From contig CAIMDZ010000061.1 in the NCBI GenBank assembly GCA_903839875.1, forward strand, positions 1 through 43,330: DNA of 43,330 nucleotides. The letters are read 5' to 3'. A program made the position numbers and the translations under genes. The notes below the pieces were generated by a model that made no database searches, was not told the DNA's origin, and saw only the letters and a program-made list of their open reading frames with translations. This DNA comes from an uncultured Bacteroidota bacterium (GTDB lineage: Bacteria; Bacteroidota; Bacteroidia; Chitinophagales; Chitinophagaceae). Every line of letters starts with the position of its first letter. Position 1 is the stretch's first letter. Positions 7,596 through 13,413 of this stretch are shown piece after piece.

Positions 7596-8234
7596 ATGGA
7601 TTTGCTGATAATAGCCGCGACAGAAGGGGAAATTAAACACATCCCTGCTTCTCCATTCAGGAGGGCTTTTAACCCGCATATACTTATCACAGGCGTTGGC
7701 ATGGTGGCAGCAACTTATGCGTTAACTAAGCATCTCCAGTCGAATGAGTACGACCTGGTGCTACAGATAGGTGTTGCCGGCAGCTATGACAGGAGCCTAC
7801 AGTTAGGTGATCTTGTTTTCGTTACCAGCGACCAGTATGCCGACTTCGGTGCAGAAGACCATGAGCAATACCTCGACATTTTTGAAATGGGTTTGCTTGA
7901 CAAAAACAGCGACCCGTTTACTGATGGTAGGTTGTTCACAATATTGTTACCGGTGCACAACCATATAAAACTACCGCAGGTTTGCGGACTAACCGTAAAT
8001 ACCGTAAGCGGAAAGGAATCGACCATAGAGCGCAGAACCGAAAAATTTGGCTGTGCCATAGAGAGCATGGAGGGTGCAGCATTTCACGAAGTTTGTCTGC
8101 GAGAGAATGTGCCCTTTGCACAGGTGCGGGCGATATCTAACTATGTTACTCCCCGTGATAAGAGCCAGTGGCGCATGAAGGAGGCCATTGATAACCTGAA
8201 CCAGTGGCTGGTGGGGTTTATTGACGGCAAATAA
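7596..8234 (+). CDS. mqnB: Futalosine hydrolase
   Basis: 212 residues, a member of the nucleoside phosphorylase/MTA-SAH nucleosidase fold. It splits futalosine into dehypoxanthine futalosine and hypoxanthine in the futalosine route to menaquinone. Features seen: an N-terminal beta-alpha start (MDLLIIAATEGEI), a glycine-rich VGMVAATYAL, a GVAGSYDRSLQLGDLVFV segment with the LGD motif of the fold, and ESMEGAAFHEVC (Glu in the ribose-binding SMEG motif). ISNYV near the end is also family-typical. It is followed by mqnD of the same pathway, which supports the assignment. A TATCTTGC sequence lies directly before the ATG and may be a degenerate -7 box. Confidence 0.92.
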   Translation: MDLLIIAATEGEIKHIPASPFRRAFNPHILITGVGMVAATYALTKHLQSNEYDLVLQIGVAGSYDRSLQLGDLVFVTSDQYADFGAEDHEQYLDIFEMGLLDKNSDPFTDGRLFTILLPVHNHIKLPQVCGLTVNTVSGKESTIERRTEKFGCAIESMEGAAFHEVCLRENVPFAQVRAISNYVTPRDKSQWRMKEAIDNLNQWLVGFIDGK

Positions 8235-8247
8235 GCCTGTAACAACT

Positions 8248-8255
8248 TATCTTTG
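8248..8255 (+). promoter_or_regulatory. -7 element of the mqnD promoter
   Basis: TATCTTTG matches TAnnTTTG exactly. It lies between mqnB and mqnD and places the mRNA start near 8262. The extended ORF start at 8253 would overlap the promoter, so the start at 8304 is preferred. The leader contains a 13-bp direct repeat (CACATTTTCAAAT). Confidence 0.6.
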
Positions 8256-8303
8256 CATCAACACAGGATTTTCACATTTTCAAATCTGCACATTTTCAAA
8301 TTA

Positions 8304-9134
8304 ATGAAACTCACCCTCGGATTTAGTCCCTGCCCCAACGATACCTTTATTTTCGACGCCATGGTAAATGGCAAAATAGATACAATGGGGCTTACGTTCC
8401 ACTATGTGATGGAGGATGTAGGCACGCTGAATGCATGGGCAGAGCAGGGCAAGCTGGATATTACCAAACTCAGCTATAGTACTTTTCTGCATACCGTTAA
8501 CCGGTACTCGTTGCTGCATAGCGGCAGCGCGCTTGGCGAGGGCGTGGGGCCATTACTCGTATGCAAAAAACCGCTGGATCTGGCAAATATTGAATCGTTC
8601 AAAATAGCGATACCTGGGTTTAATACTACTGCCAACCTGCTTTTATCGCTCGCTTATCCGCGCGCGAAGAATAAGACCGAACTGGTGTTTAATGAAATTG
8701 AAGCCGCTGTAATGGACGGAACTTTTGACGCAGGGCTGATTATTCACGAAGGCAGGTTTACTTATCAAAAGAAGGGACTCACCAAACTCATAGACCTCGG
8801 CGACTGGTGGGAACAAACTACGCACACAGCCATACCCCTTGGTGGCATTGTTATCCGGCGCAGCATTGGCAAAGAAATATGCGCCAAGGTAGACAGCATC
8901 ATAAAAGCAAGCATTGCTTATTCCTGGAAGCATTACCCTGAGCTGGCTCCTTTTGTAAAAGAGAACGCGCAGGAAATGGAGGAGGATGTAATGCGCCGGC
9001 ACATCAACCTGTATGTAAACGACTATTCCAACGATCTCGGCGAAAAGGGCCGCAATGCCATTGCTACCCTTTTTGAGAAGGCGAAGGCAGGTGGGTTATT
9101 GAAGGAAGAGATGGTGGGGAGTATTTTTTATTGA
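8304..9134 (+). CDS. mqnD: 1,4-dihydroxy-6-naphthoate synthase
   Basis: 276 residues. A frame opens at 8253, but the family N-terminus MKLTLGFSPCPNDTFIFDA begins at 8304 and a -7 box lies at 8248-8255, so 8304 is the likely start. MqnD has the two-lobed periplasmic-binding-protein fold and converts cyclic dehypoxanthine futalosine to 1,4-dihydroxy-6-naphthoate in menaquinone synthesis. Typical segments are the SPCPNDTF start, DITKLSYSTF near residue 65, LGEGVGPLLV near residue 84 and GLIIHEGRFTY near 150. The partner MqnB is directly upstream. Other genes of the pathway (mqnA, mqnC) are not in the window. Confidence 0.93.
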   Translation: MKLTLGFSPCPNDTFIFDAMVNGKIDTMGLTFHYVMEDVGTLNAWAEQGKLDITKLSYSTFLHTVNRYSLLHSGSALGEGVGPLLVCKKPLDLANIESFKIAIPGFNTTANLLLSLAYPRAKNKTELVFNEIEAAVMDGTFDAGLIIHEGRFTYQKKGLTKLIDLGDWWEQTTHTAIPLGGIVIRRSIGKEICAKVDSIIKASIAYSWKHYPELAPFVKENAQEMEEDVMRRHINLYVNDYSNDLGEKGRNAIATLFEKAKAGGLLKEEMVGSIFY

Positions 9135-9138
9135 GTGT

Positions 9139-9435
9139 TTATGATGCCTGTGCAAAGTGTTGAATAGCTTTCCGGTTAACTTTCTTTTCTGCATGCCATA
9201 ATTCATAATTCTTCTGAAGGTTTATCCAGAATTGCGCTGTATTACCAAATGCTTCTGATAATTTTACTGCCAGCTCAGGACTGATACCCGCGCGTTCATT
9301 CACTACTGCAGAAAGATTTCCCCTGGCTATTTTTAAGCCTTTAGCTACTTCTGTAATAGTAAGGTTACGTTCTTTAATAAACACCTCTCTAAGTATTTCC
9401 CCCGGATGAACGGGAGGTAAGCCTCTTTTAAGCAT
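9139..9435 (-). CDS. higA: HigA-type antitoxin, XRE family
   Basis: 98 residues. The N-terminus LPPVHPGEILREVFIKE is the hallmark of HigA/VapI antitoxins. A Cro/CI helix-turn-helix follows (ITEVAKGLKIARGNLSAVVNERAGISPELAVKLSEAFG, residues 31-68, split here at RGN). The tail NTAQFWINLQKNYELWHAEKK is also family-typical. It neutralises the adjacent HigB toxin and should repress the operon through the operator upstream. Gene order, toxin first and antitoxin second with a 15-bp gap, is normal for higBA and the reverse of most type II systems. Confidence 0.92.
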   Translation of the reverse strand: MLKRGLPPVHPGEILREVFIKERNLTITEVAKGLKIARGNLSAVVNERAGISPELAVKLSEAFGNTAQFWINLQKNYELWHAEKKVNRKAIQHFAQAS

Positions 9436-9450
9436 AATTATTTTCTTTTT

Positions 9451-9729
9451 CTAATGATAATCTAAGTAGTCAACATCGTAGATGTCACCACCATGGAATC
9501 GAAAAATGATCCGGTAATTTCCTGTCACAGACACAGCCCAAAATCCTGAAAACTTACCCTTTAATTCATGAATACCTAACCCCATTCCTTTAATATCAAC
9601 CTCTGAACTCACTGCATCCAATATGTCAAGTATTCGCCTTAATTTATTCAATTGCAGTGAAGGCAACTTTGATCCTTTGCCTTCTTCATAATACATTCGT
9701 AATCCTTTATGGACAATACTAATGATCAT
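9451..9729 (-). CDS. higB: HigB-type toxin, RelE/ParE superfamily
   Basis: 92 residues from the Met at 9729, or 94 from 9735. I prefer 9729 because HigB proteins usually begin M-I-x-S-x-x-H-K-G-L, seen here as MIISIVHKGLRMYYEEG, and because the -7 element lies over the alternative start. The core KLRRILDILDAVSSEVDI and the C-terminal GFWAVSVTGNYRIIFRF strands with YDVDYLDYH are standard for ribosome-dependent mRNA interferases that cut mRNA during translation. It pairs with the downstream HigA. The predicted transcript start is almost at the ATG, so the mRNA may be leaderless. Confidence 0.9.
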   Translation of the reverse strand: MIISIVHKGLRMYYEEGKGSKLPSLQLNKLRRILDILDAVSSEVDIKGMGLGIHELKGKFSGFWAVSVTGNYRIIFRFHGGDIYDVDYLDYH

Positions 9730-9732
9730 ACA

Positions 9733-9764
9733 CAAATGTAATGCGTAATGTTACACGATACAAA
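9733..9764 (-). promoter_or_regulatory. higBA promoter with overlapping operator
   Basis: On the minus strand TTTG (9764-9761), a 20-nt spacer and TACATTTG (9740-9733) match the Bacteroidota consensus. Between and overlapping them is an inverted repeat with TGTAA (9737-9741) and TTACA (9751-9755) arms, and a direct repeat of GTAATG. The position fits an operator bound by HigA for autoregulation. Confidence 0.7.
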
Positions 9765-9811
9765 TTTTTTATCCATATATTTAATAGAATAACATGGATA
9801 TTAATCCACCT

Positions 9812-9846
9812 CACCTCTCCTTCGGAGAGGCCGGGAGAGGCTACCT
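9812..9846 (-). repeat. Short GC-rich hairpin repeat (CCTCTCC family)
   Basis: CTCTCC-TTC-GGAGAG forms a perfect 6-bp hairpin, followed by GGCCGGGAGAGG. It resembles the sequence at 27827-27876 between pstB and phoU. It directly follows the stop codon of the orphan sorting-domain copy and could act as its terminator or simply be a dispersed repeat. Confidence 0.5.
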
Positions 9847-10023
9847 CATCACAACAATCTTCTTACACACCACACCAGTTCCATCCACATGTATCCTGCA
9901 CAGGTACATGCCGGGCGGGAGGGAGGCGGTGGAGATGGTGGTGGTAGTGCCGGTGAGGGGATGTGTGAGCATGAGCCGGCCCGTGAGATCGTAGATGATG
10001 ATGATGGAACAGAGTTCGTCAAC
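9841..10023 (-). pseudogene. Orphan T9SS sorting-domain fragment, paralogous to the downstream T9SS gene
   Basis: The minus strand encodes DELCSIIIIYDLTGRLMLTH, then PLTG and a Thr/Ser linker, then LPPGMYLCRI, DGTGVV and a KKIVVMR ending before TAG at 9841-9843. This is almost the same as the end of the T9SS protein at 10671-12425 (IIIHDLTGRLMLTQ, LPPGMYLCRI, DGTGVVSRKLVVMK). About 165 nt align without gaps. The frame has a stop at 10069-10071, has no start codon, and touches the ParE-type toxin gene, so nothing remains of an upstream protein. It is a remnant of a second T9SS gene or a stray cassette, not a functional product. Confidence 0.8.
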
Positions 10024-10061
10024 GATATTTTTATTTTGGGAACCTACAGCAAACAGAAAAG

Positions 10062-10361
10062 TTACATGCTATATTTTTCCCCGGGATTACGACTGTGATG
10101 GTAAACGGTACTAACTTCAATTAATTCCTCCCCTATGTCAATTTTGTATACGATGCTGAAAGGATATTTCTTAAGACCTAGCTCATAATAATCCCGGCAT
10201 TCATTTCTCCAGCGGTGCGGATGTTCACAGATCAATTCCAGTGCGTGATCTACTGCGTCAACAAATCCTTCTGCCGCCGACAGGTTCCGTTCGGCATACC
10301 AGGTAACAGAAGACTCATATTCTTCCTGTGCTCTTGCAAGAAGTATATAACTGTACGCCAT
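10062..10361 (-). CDS. ParE/RelE-family toxin
   Basis: 99 residues. The pattern YILLARAQEEYESSVTWYAERN, then AAEGFVDAVDHALELICEHPHRW, and the basic strand YYELGLKKYPFSIVYKID is the ParE/RelE-like fold (ParE-like proteins inhibit gyrase, RelE-like ones cut mRNA). The ending VSTVYHHSRNPGEKY includes the H-x-x-R-x-P motif common in plasmid stabilisation toxins of this group. Its start overlaps the stop of the upstream antitoxin by one base (TAATG), indicating translational coupling. Whether it acts on gyrase or mRNA cannot be told from sequence. Confidence 0.88.
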   Translation of the reverse strand: MAYSYILLARAQEEYESSVTWYAERNLSAAEGFVDAVDHALELICEHPHRWRNECRDYYELGLKKYPFSIVYKIDIGEELIEVSTVYHHSRNPGEKYSM

Positions 10362-10606
10362 TATTTGCGGGCAGACTTTAGTATTTTTTGTACACGCTTT
10401 TTGCTTTCCTGTGCGGTTACTGCCTTTTCACTTCCATCTTTGAAGGCTGCATGGCGGCGGTCGAGTTCTGCTATAAGTTCATTTGTATAAACAACGCCTG
10501 ACCCCTCTATTGCTTTTTCTGCAATCCCGTACATAGCCATAACATCTTTATCGTTAGCTATCTCCAGATAATTATGCAGTTTTTTCCTTATCGCTGTGGT
10601 ATTCAT
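10361..10606 (-). CDS. Antitoxin of the ParE-type pair (addiction module component)
   Basis: 81 residues. The N-terminal half (TTAIRKKLHNYLEIANDKDVMAMY) is helical, and the C-terminal half is charged and probably disordered until bound (EKAVTAQESKKRVQKILKSARK). This matches short antitoxins that precede ParE-like toxins in Bacteroidota. No ribbon-helix-helix or HTH motif is obvious, so autoregulation may rely on the complex. An exact TAnnTTTG box (10623-10630 on the minus strand) lies just upstream. Confidence 0.8.
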   Translation of the reverse strand: MNTTAIRKKLHNYLEIANDKDVMAMYGIAEKAIEGSGVVYTNELIAELDRRHAAFKDGSEKAVTAQESKKRVQKILKSARK

Positions 10607-10622
10607 TATGCTTTGGTTTATG

Positions 10623-10630
10623 CAAAAATA
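10623..10630 (-). promoter_or_regulatory. -7 element of the second toxin-antitoxin operon
   Basis: TATTTTTG on the minus strand matches TAnnTTTG, 16 nt before the antitoxin ATG. No good TTTG -33 element is visible. Confidence 0.5.
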
Positions 10631-10670
10631 ATCCTTTTACTGTTCAGAAAAAAAGTGAGTGCATGTTTTT

Positions 10671-12425
10671 CTATTTCATTACCACCAGCTTCCTGCTCAC
10701 CACACCCGTGCCATCCACATCTATCCTGCACAGGTACATGCCGGGCGGGAGGGTGGTGGTGGAGATAGTGGTGGTAGCGCCGGTGAGTGGCTGCGTGAGC
10801 ATGAGCCGGCCAGTGAGATCGTGGATGATGATGGTGGCGGCGGGGTATGGGGTTGTGGAGGCAGTGATGGTGACGGAGGAGTTTGTGGGGTTGGGGAAGA
10901 GGTAGACTTGGGAAGAAATTGAGACTAGCGAAGGTGTTTCCAATTCACATGTCAAATTAGGACGATACTTCGCGATAAAAAAACTTTCCAAAAAATTTGA
11001 TGGTAGATGGAGCGAATCATTGCCAACTATAAATGGGTCTACTCCATAAAAATCTCCGGTCAAGTAAATGTTTCCTAATCTGTCTGCCGCCATCCCCGAA
11101 TTATCATCACCTCCCGAAGGCAATGTTTTGTAATCCAGGAGCACGCCACTTGCACTATACTCTGCAATATAAAGCGGGTCAATACTCCCAGCAGGTGAAG
11201 ATAATGATGTAGCACTATCCAAAAATATCCTAAAACCTGAAATTGTATCCATACTACCCGAAACCCAAACATTATTGCAAGGGTCAACTGTTATACCCCA
11301 TATTCGCGTATTCCAGGTTGACGTAAAAGCCTTTACCAAGTCAACGTTTCCGTTAACATCATATCGAATAAGAAAAGAATTCTTATTATAGAATGTATTC
11401 GTACCAACAGTCATTATCGTATCTTCTATGCCGCCACCGATATATACCCCATTCGTCTTATCAACCGCAATAGCATTTACTCTAGCATTACCTGCGGCAC
11501 TCTTCGCCCATAAAGGATTTCCGGAGCTGTCGAGCTTTGCCCAGTAAATATTCAAATGGTTATAAGCAGCGGGATGCGAGGCGAAATAGTTAAGCGTCGT
11601 AGTCCCAAATACGATACTGCTCGAAGAAAATTGCCCCGTTAAATAAATCTTATTATCCGCATCAACTATTAATCCATGGACTTCGTCATTACCTGTAGAA
11701 CCAAAGTTCTTCGCCCACATCAAATTGCCAGAAGAATTGTATTTAACAACAAAAAAATCATCTGTGCCAATTGGACCTGTATTTGTAAGGATGTATGTGC
11801 CAAATTGAATGGAATGATCACGATAGCTTGCAGCAATATAAACATTATCGTAAGAATCAACAGCAATCCCTCCATGAGAAAAAGTATATGAACCTTGCCA
11901 TAATCCTCCACCACTTACCGCCCATAAAGCATTACCGTTTGCATCTAATTTTATTACAAAACAAAAATTGAAAACAGTAGAAAACGGGCGTCTTATTACA
12001 GTGTTCCCAAATTTAAAACTGTCACTGGATGAATATCCGAAAAGATAAATGTTTCCTTCTAAATCTGTAGTCATATCTGTTGGGTAACTAACGTCTACCG
12101 TTGACGTATTTATATTGCTACTTGCTCGTGCCCAAAGAACATTACCTGATGTATCATATTTCACAATTACAATCTGGTTTTCCCCTAACGCCGAGGAGCA
12201 ATATATTTTATTCGTACCTAAACAGATACTATCAGCGGAGCTAAAGAAGGCGGCGTAAACATTGTCAGAATGGTCTGTTTTTACCAACCATCCTTCACTT
12301 AACGAGTTAGTCGGTCCACCGCCACAATTGGCTCCTTTTGCCCATTTCCAGTTTTGCCCTAAACTATTCACATAGGAAAAAATGCTTAACAATAAAACAA
12401 AAAACAAAAGGGCTTTTTTCATCAT
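10671..12425 (-). CDS. Secreted beta-propeller (SBBP-type repeat) protein with T9SS sorting domain
   Basis: 584 residues. The N-terminus MMKKALLFFVLLLSIFSYV with NSLGQ is a signal peptide. Residues 25-490 contain about six to seven repeats of the form (V/I)KYDxxGNxxWA...G, followed by D..NVY(I/L)xG.F, the pattern of SBBP beta-propeller repeats. The end (from about 500) is a type A T9SS C-terminal domain: PNPTNSSVTITAS, IIIHDLTGRLMLTQP, LPPGMYLCRIDVDG, SRKLVVMK. It is therefore exported and probably anchored or released at the cell surface. The role is unknown; such propellers are structural or ligand-binding. A close copy of the last 55 codons lies 830 bp further on at 9841-10023. Confidence 0.85.
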   Translation of the reverse strand: MMKKALLFFVLLLSIFSYVNSLGQNWKWAKGANCGGGPTNSLSEGWLVKTDHSDNVYAAFFSSADSICLGTNKIYCSSALGENQIVIVKYDTSGNVLWARASSNINTSTVDVSYPTDMTTDLEGNIYLFGYSSSDSFKFGNTVIRRPFSTVFNFCFVIKLDANGNALWAVSGGGLWQGSYTFSHGGIAVDSYDNVYIAASYRDHSIQFGTYILTNTGPIGTDDFFVVKYNSSGNLMWAKNFGSTGNDEVHGLIVDADNKIYLTGQFSSSSIVFGTTTLNYFASHPAAYNHLNIYWAKLDSSGNPLWAKSAAGNARVNAIAVDKTNGVYIGGGIEDTIMTVGTNTFYNKNSFLIRYDVNGNVDLVKAFTSTWNTRIWGITVDPCNNVWVSGSMDTISGFRIFLDSATSLSSPAGSIDPLYIAEYSASGVLLDYKTLPSGGDDNSGMAADRLGNIYLTGDFYGVDPFIVGNDSLHLPSNFLESFFIAKYRPNLTCELETPSLVSISSQVYLFPNPTNSSVTITASTTPYPAATIIIHDLTGRLMLTQPLTGATTTISTTTLPPGMYLCRIDVDGTGVVSRKLVVMK

Positions 12426-12443
12426 TCAGGTTTTAGGCATAAA

Positions 12444-12451
12444 CAAATATA
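12444..12451 (-). promoter_or_regulatory. -7 element of the T9SS beta-propeller gene
   Basis: TATATTTG on the minus strand matches TAnnTTTG, 18 nt before the start codon. The first GGTTCAG-type repeat lies directly upstream in place of a clear -33 element. Confidence 0.5.
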
Positions 12452-12460
12452 ACGATAATA

Positions 12461-12503
12461 TCTGAACCGCTGATTAAACTGATTAATGGATTTCGCTGAA
12501 TGT
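12461..12503 (+). repeat. Copy 1 of the CTGAACCGCTGATTAAACTGAT repeat family
   Basis: The sequence TCTGAACCGCTGATTAAACT, followed by GATTAATGGATTTCGCTGA, is repeated in the same orientation at 13127-13169 and in weaker form at 13193-13236, and inverted at 13373-13412. Copies 1 and 2 flank a small ORF and the GxxExxY pseudogene as direct repeats. Confidence 0.8.
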
Positions 12504-12526
12504 GTGTTTGTCTACTGATTGTGCCG

Positions 12527-12694
12527 TTAAAGCTCCTTTAGAACTTCATCAAGCGTTTTTAGTTTGATCTTTCCTTTTTTGTGCAGCGCAACTTGTTTAA
12601 CCGATTTGTCGAGATCGGACAGAATTTGTCTTTCTTTAGCTGTTAGTTTTTTGTTGCTGTATTCCTTTTTCATGCCCGCTTCAGTGTTAATCAT
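12527..12694 (-). CDS. Small ORF, 55 aa, antitoxin-like
   Basis: A 55-codon frame on the minus strand begins with ATG at 12694, with a second Met at 12673. It reads KKLTAKERQILSDLDKSVKQ, then VALHKKGKIKLKTLDEVLKEL. It is basic and predicted helical. The final LKTLDEVLKEL, with the acidic and leucine-rich ending, resembles short antitoxins that accompany RelE/ParE toxins in Bacteroidota, but no toxin gene is adjacent. It is too regular to be noise, yet I cannot name a family. It sits inside the segment bounded by the direct repeats at 12461 and 13127, with the GxxExxY pseudogene. Confidence 0.5.
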   Translation of the reverse strand: MINTEAGMKKEYSNKKLTAKERQILSDLDKSVKQVALHKKGKIKLKTLDEVLKEL

Positions 12695-12715
12695 TAAATC
12701 AGATGAATGAATAGC

Positions 12716-13112
12716 TCAGACAATTTTCTTGAATTTCGAGTTTATCAGCCGCTTGAATTGCAGGCTTTTGGAACCAAAATTAATAAGCATGCCGATTTCA
12801 AGGTTGTAAGCCTCAAGGTAGTTAATCGCTTGTGTTAAATTGGTATCGTCCATTTGGGATATTGCTTTTTTCAACCGATACAACTTCATGAACCAGAAAG
12901 TCAACGCGCCTTGTACCCATTAATTCTTCCTTATAGAATATGTGCATGTCCAACTTCCGCTGGTAAGAAACGCCCTGTAATCCCATTTCTTTTGCCAACG
13001 CTCTTTGGTAAATTACCTCCTGAAAGCCATTGCCCAGAATTTTATGAACTTCTATTGCACAACCGATAATTTTAGATGTGATATCGGAGTATTTGTATTG
13101 CTCTTTTACCAT
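12716..13112 (-). pseudogene. GxxExxY family protein, frameshifted
   Basis: The first frame (13112 to about 12870) encodes the family signature GNGFQEVIYQRAL (G-x-x-E-x-x-Y) and GTRRVDFLVHEVVSVE. The second frame (to 12716) continues with KAISQMDDTNLTQAINYLEA and LEIGMLINFGSKSLQFKRL, the normal C-terminus. Together they make about 130 residues, the usual length. The break falls in a run of six A (T6 at 12866-12871), where two bases seem to be missing relative to the expected VEIKAIS. GxxExxY proteins have an unclear role and are often proposed to be nuclease-like. The lesion could be genuine decay, phase variation in the homopolymer or a sequencing error. Confidence 0.8.
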
Positions 13113-13126
13113 AGCTGTATAATTTG

Positions 13127-13169
13127 TCTGAACCGTTGATTAAACTGATTTTTCTGATTTCGTTGATTG
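13127..13169 (+). repeat. Copy 2 of the CTGAACCG repeat family (direct)
   Basis: TCTGAACCGTTGATTAAACT, then GATTTTTCTGATTTCGTTGATTG. It is nearly the same as copy 1 at 12461 and in the same orientation, placed just upstream of the GxxExxY start. Confidence 0.8.
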
Positions 13170-13192
13170 ATTTTCGTTAATTTTTTATTTTG

Positions 13193-13236
13193 TCTGAACA
13201 GCAGGTTGAGCTGATTTTTTTGATTTCGTTGATTGG
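13193..13236 (+). repeat. Copy 3 of the CTGAACCG repeat family (direct, degenerate)
   Basis: TCTGAACAGCAGGTTGAGCT, then GATTTTTTTGATTTCGTTGATTGG. It shares the GATTTnnnTGATTTCGTTGATTG half with copy 2 and is weaker in the first half. Confidence 0.7.
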
Positions 13237-13372
13237 GTCGTTCTGAAAAAAGTCGACTTTTTATGGCTAATCTCAGCTCGTGTTTACAAATATAGATTAA
13301 CTCTGCTTTACATTAATGGCAGGGCGTAAAGCGGACAAGGGCTACGTTGCGCCCCTCAAGAATTAATACACT

Positions 13373-13412
13373 CTGCGAAATCAGAAAAATCAGTTTAATC
13401 AGCGGTTCAGAA
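13373..13412 (-). repeat. Copy 4 of the CTGAACCG repeat family (inverted)
   Basis: The reverse complement reads TCTGAACCGCTGATTAAACT, then GATTTTTCTGATTTCGCAG. It matches copies 1 and 2 and directly abuts the end of ispG. Confidence 0.8.
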
Positions 13413-13413
13413 A

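Larger units (their letters stand above)
13113..13413. other. Intergenic region dominated by dispersed repeats
   Basis: No protein frame is convincing here. The region holds two direct and one inverted copy of the CTGAACCG...AAACTGATT...GATTTCGTTGATT repeat, and around 13318-13356 a GGGCGTAAAGCGGACAAGGG/GCGCCCCT stretch, a GC-rich partial inverted repeat. Confidence 0.6.

Noticed and set aside
8253-8303. Upstream extension of mqnD to an ATG or alternative start at 8253
   Set aside because: The extension is built of a CACATTTTCAAAT repeat and overlaps an exact -7 promoter element; the family N-terminus begins at 8304.
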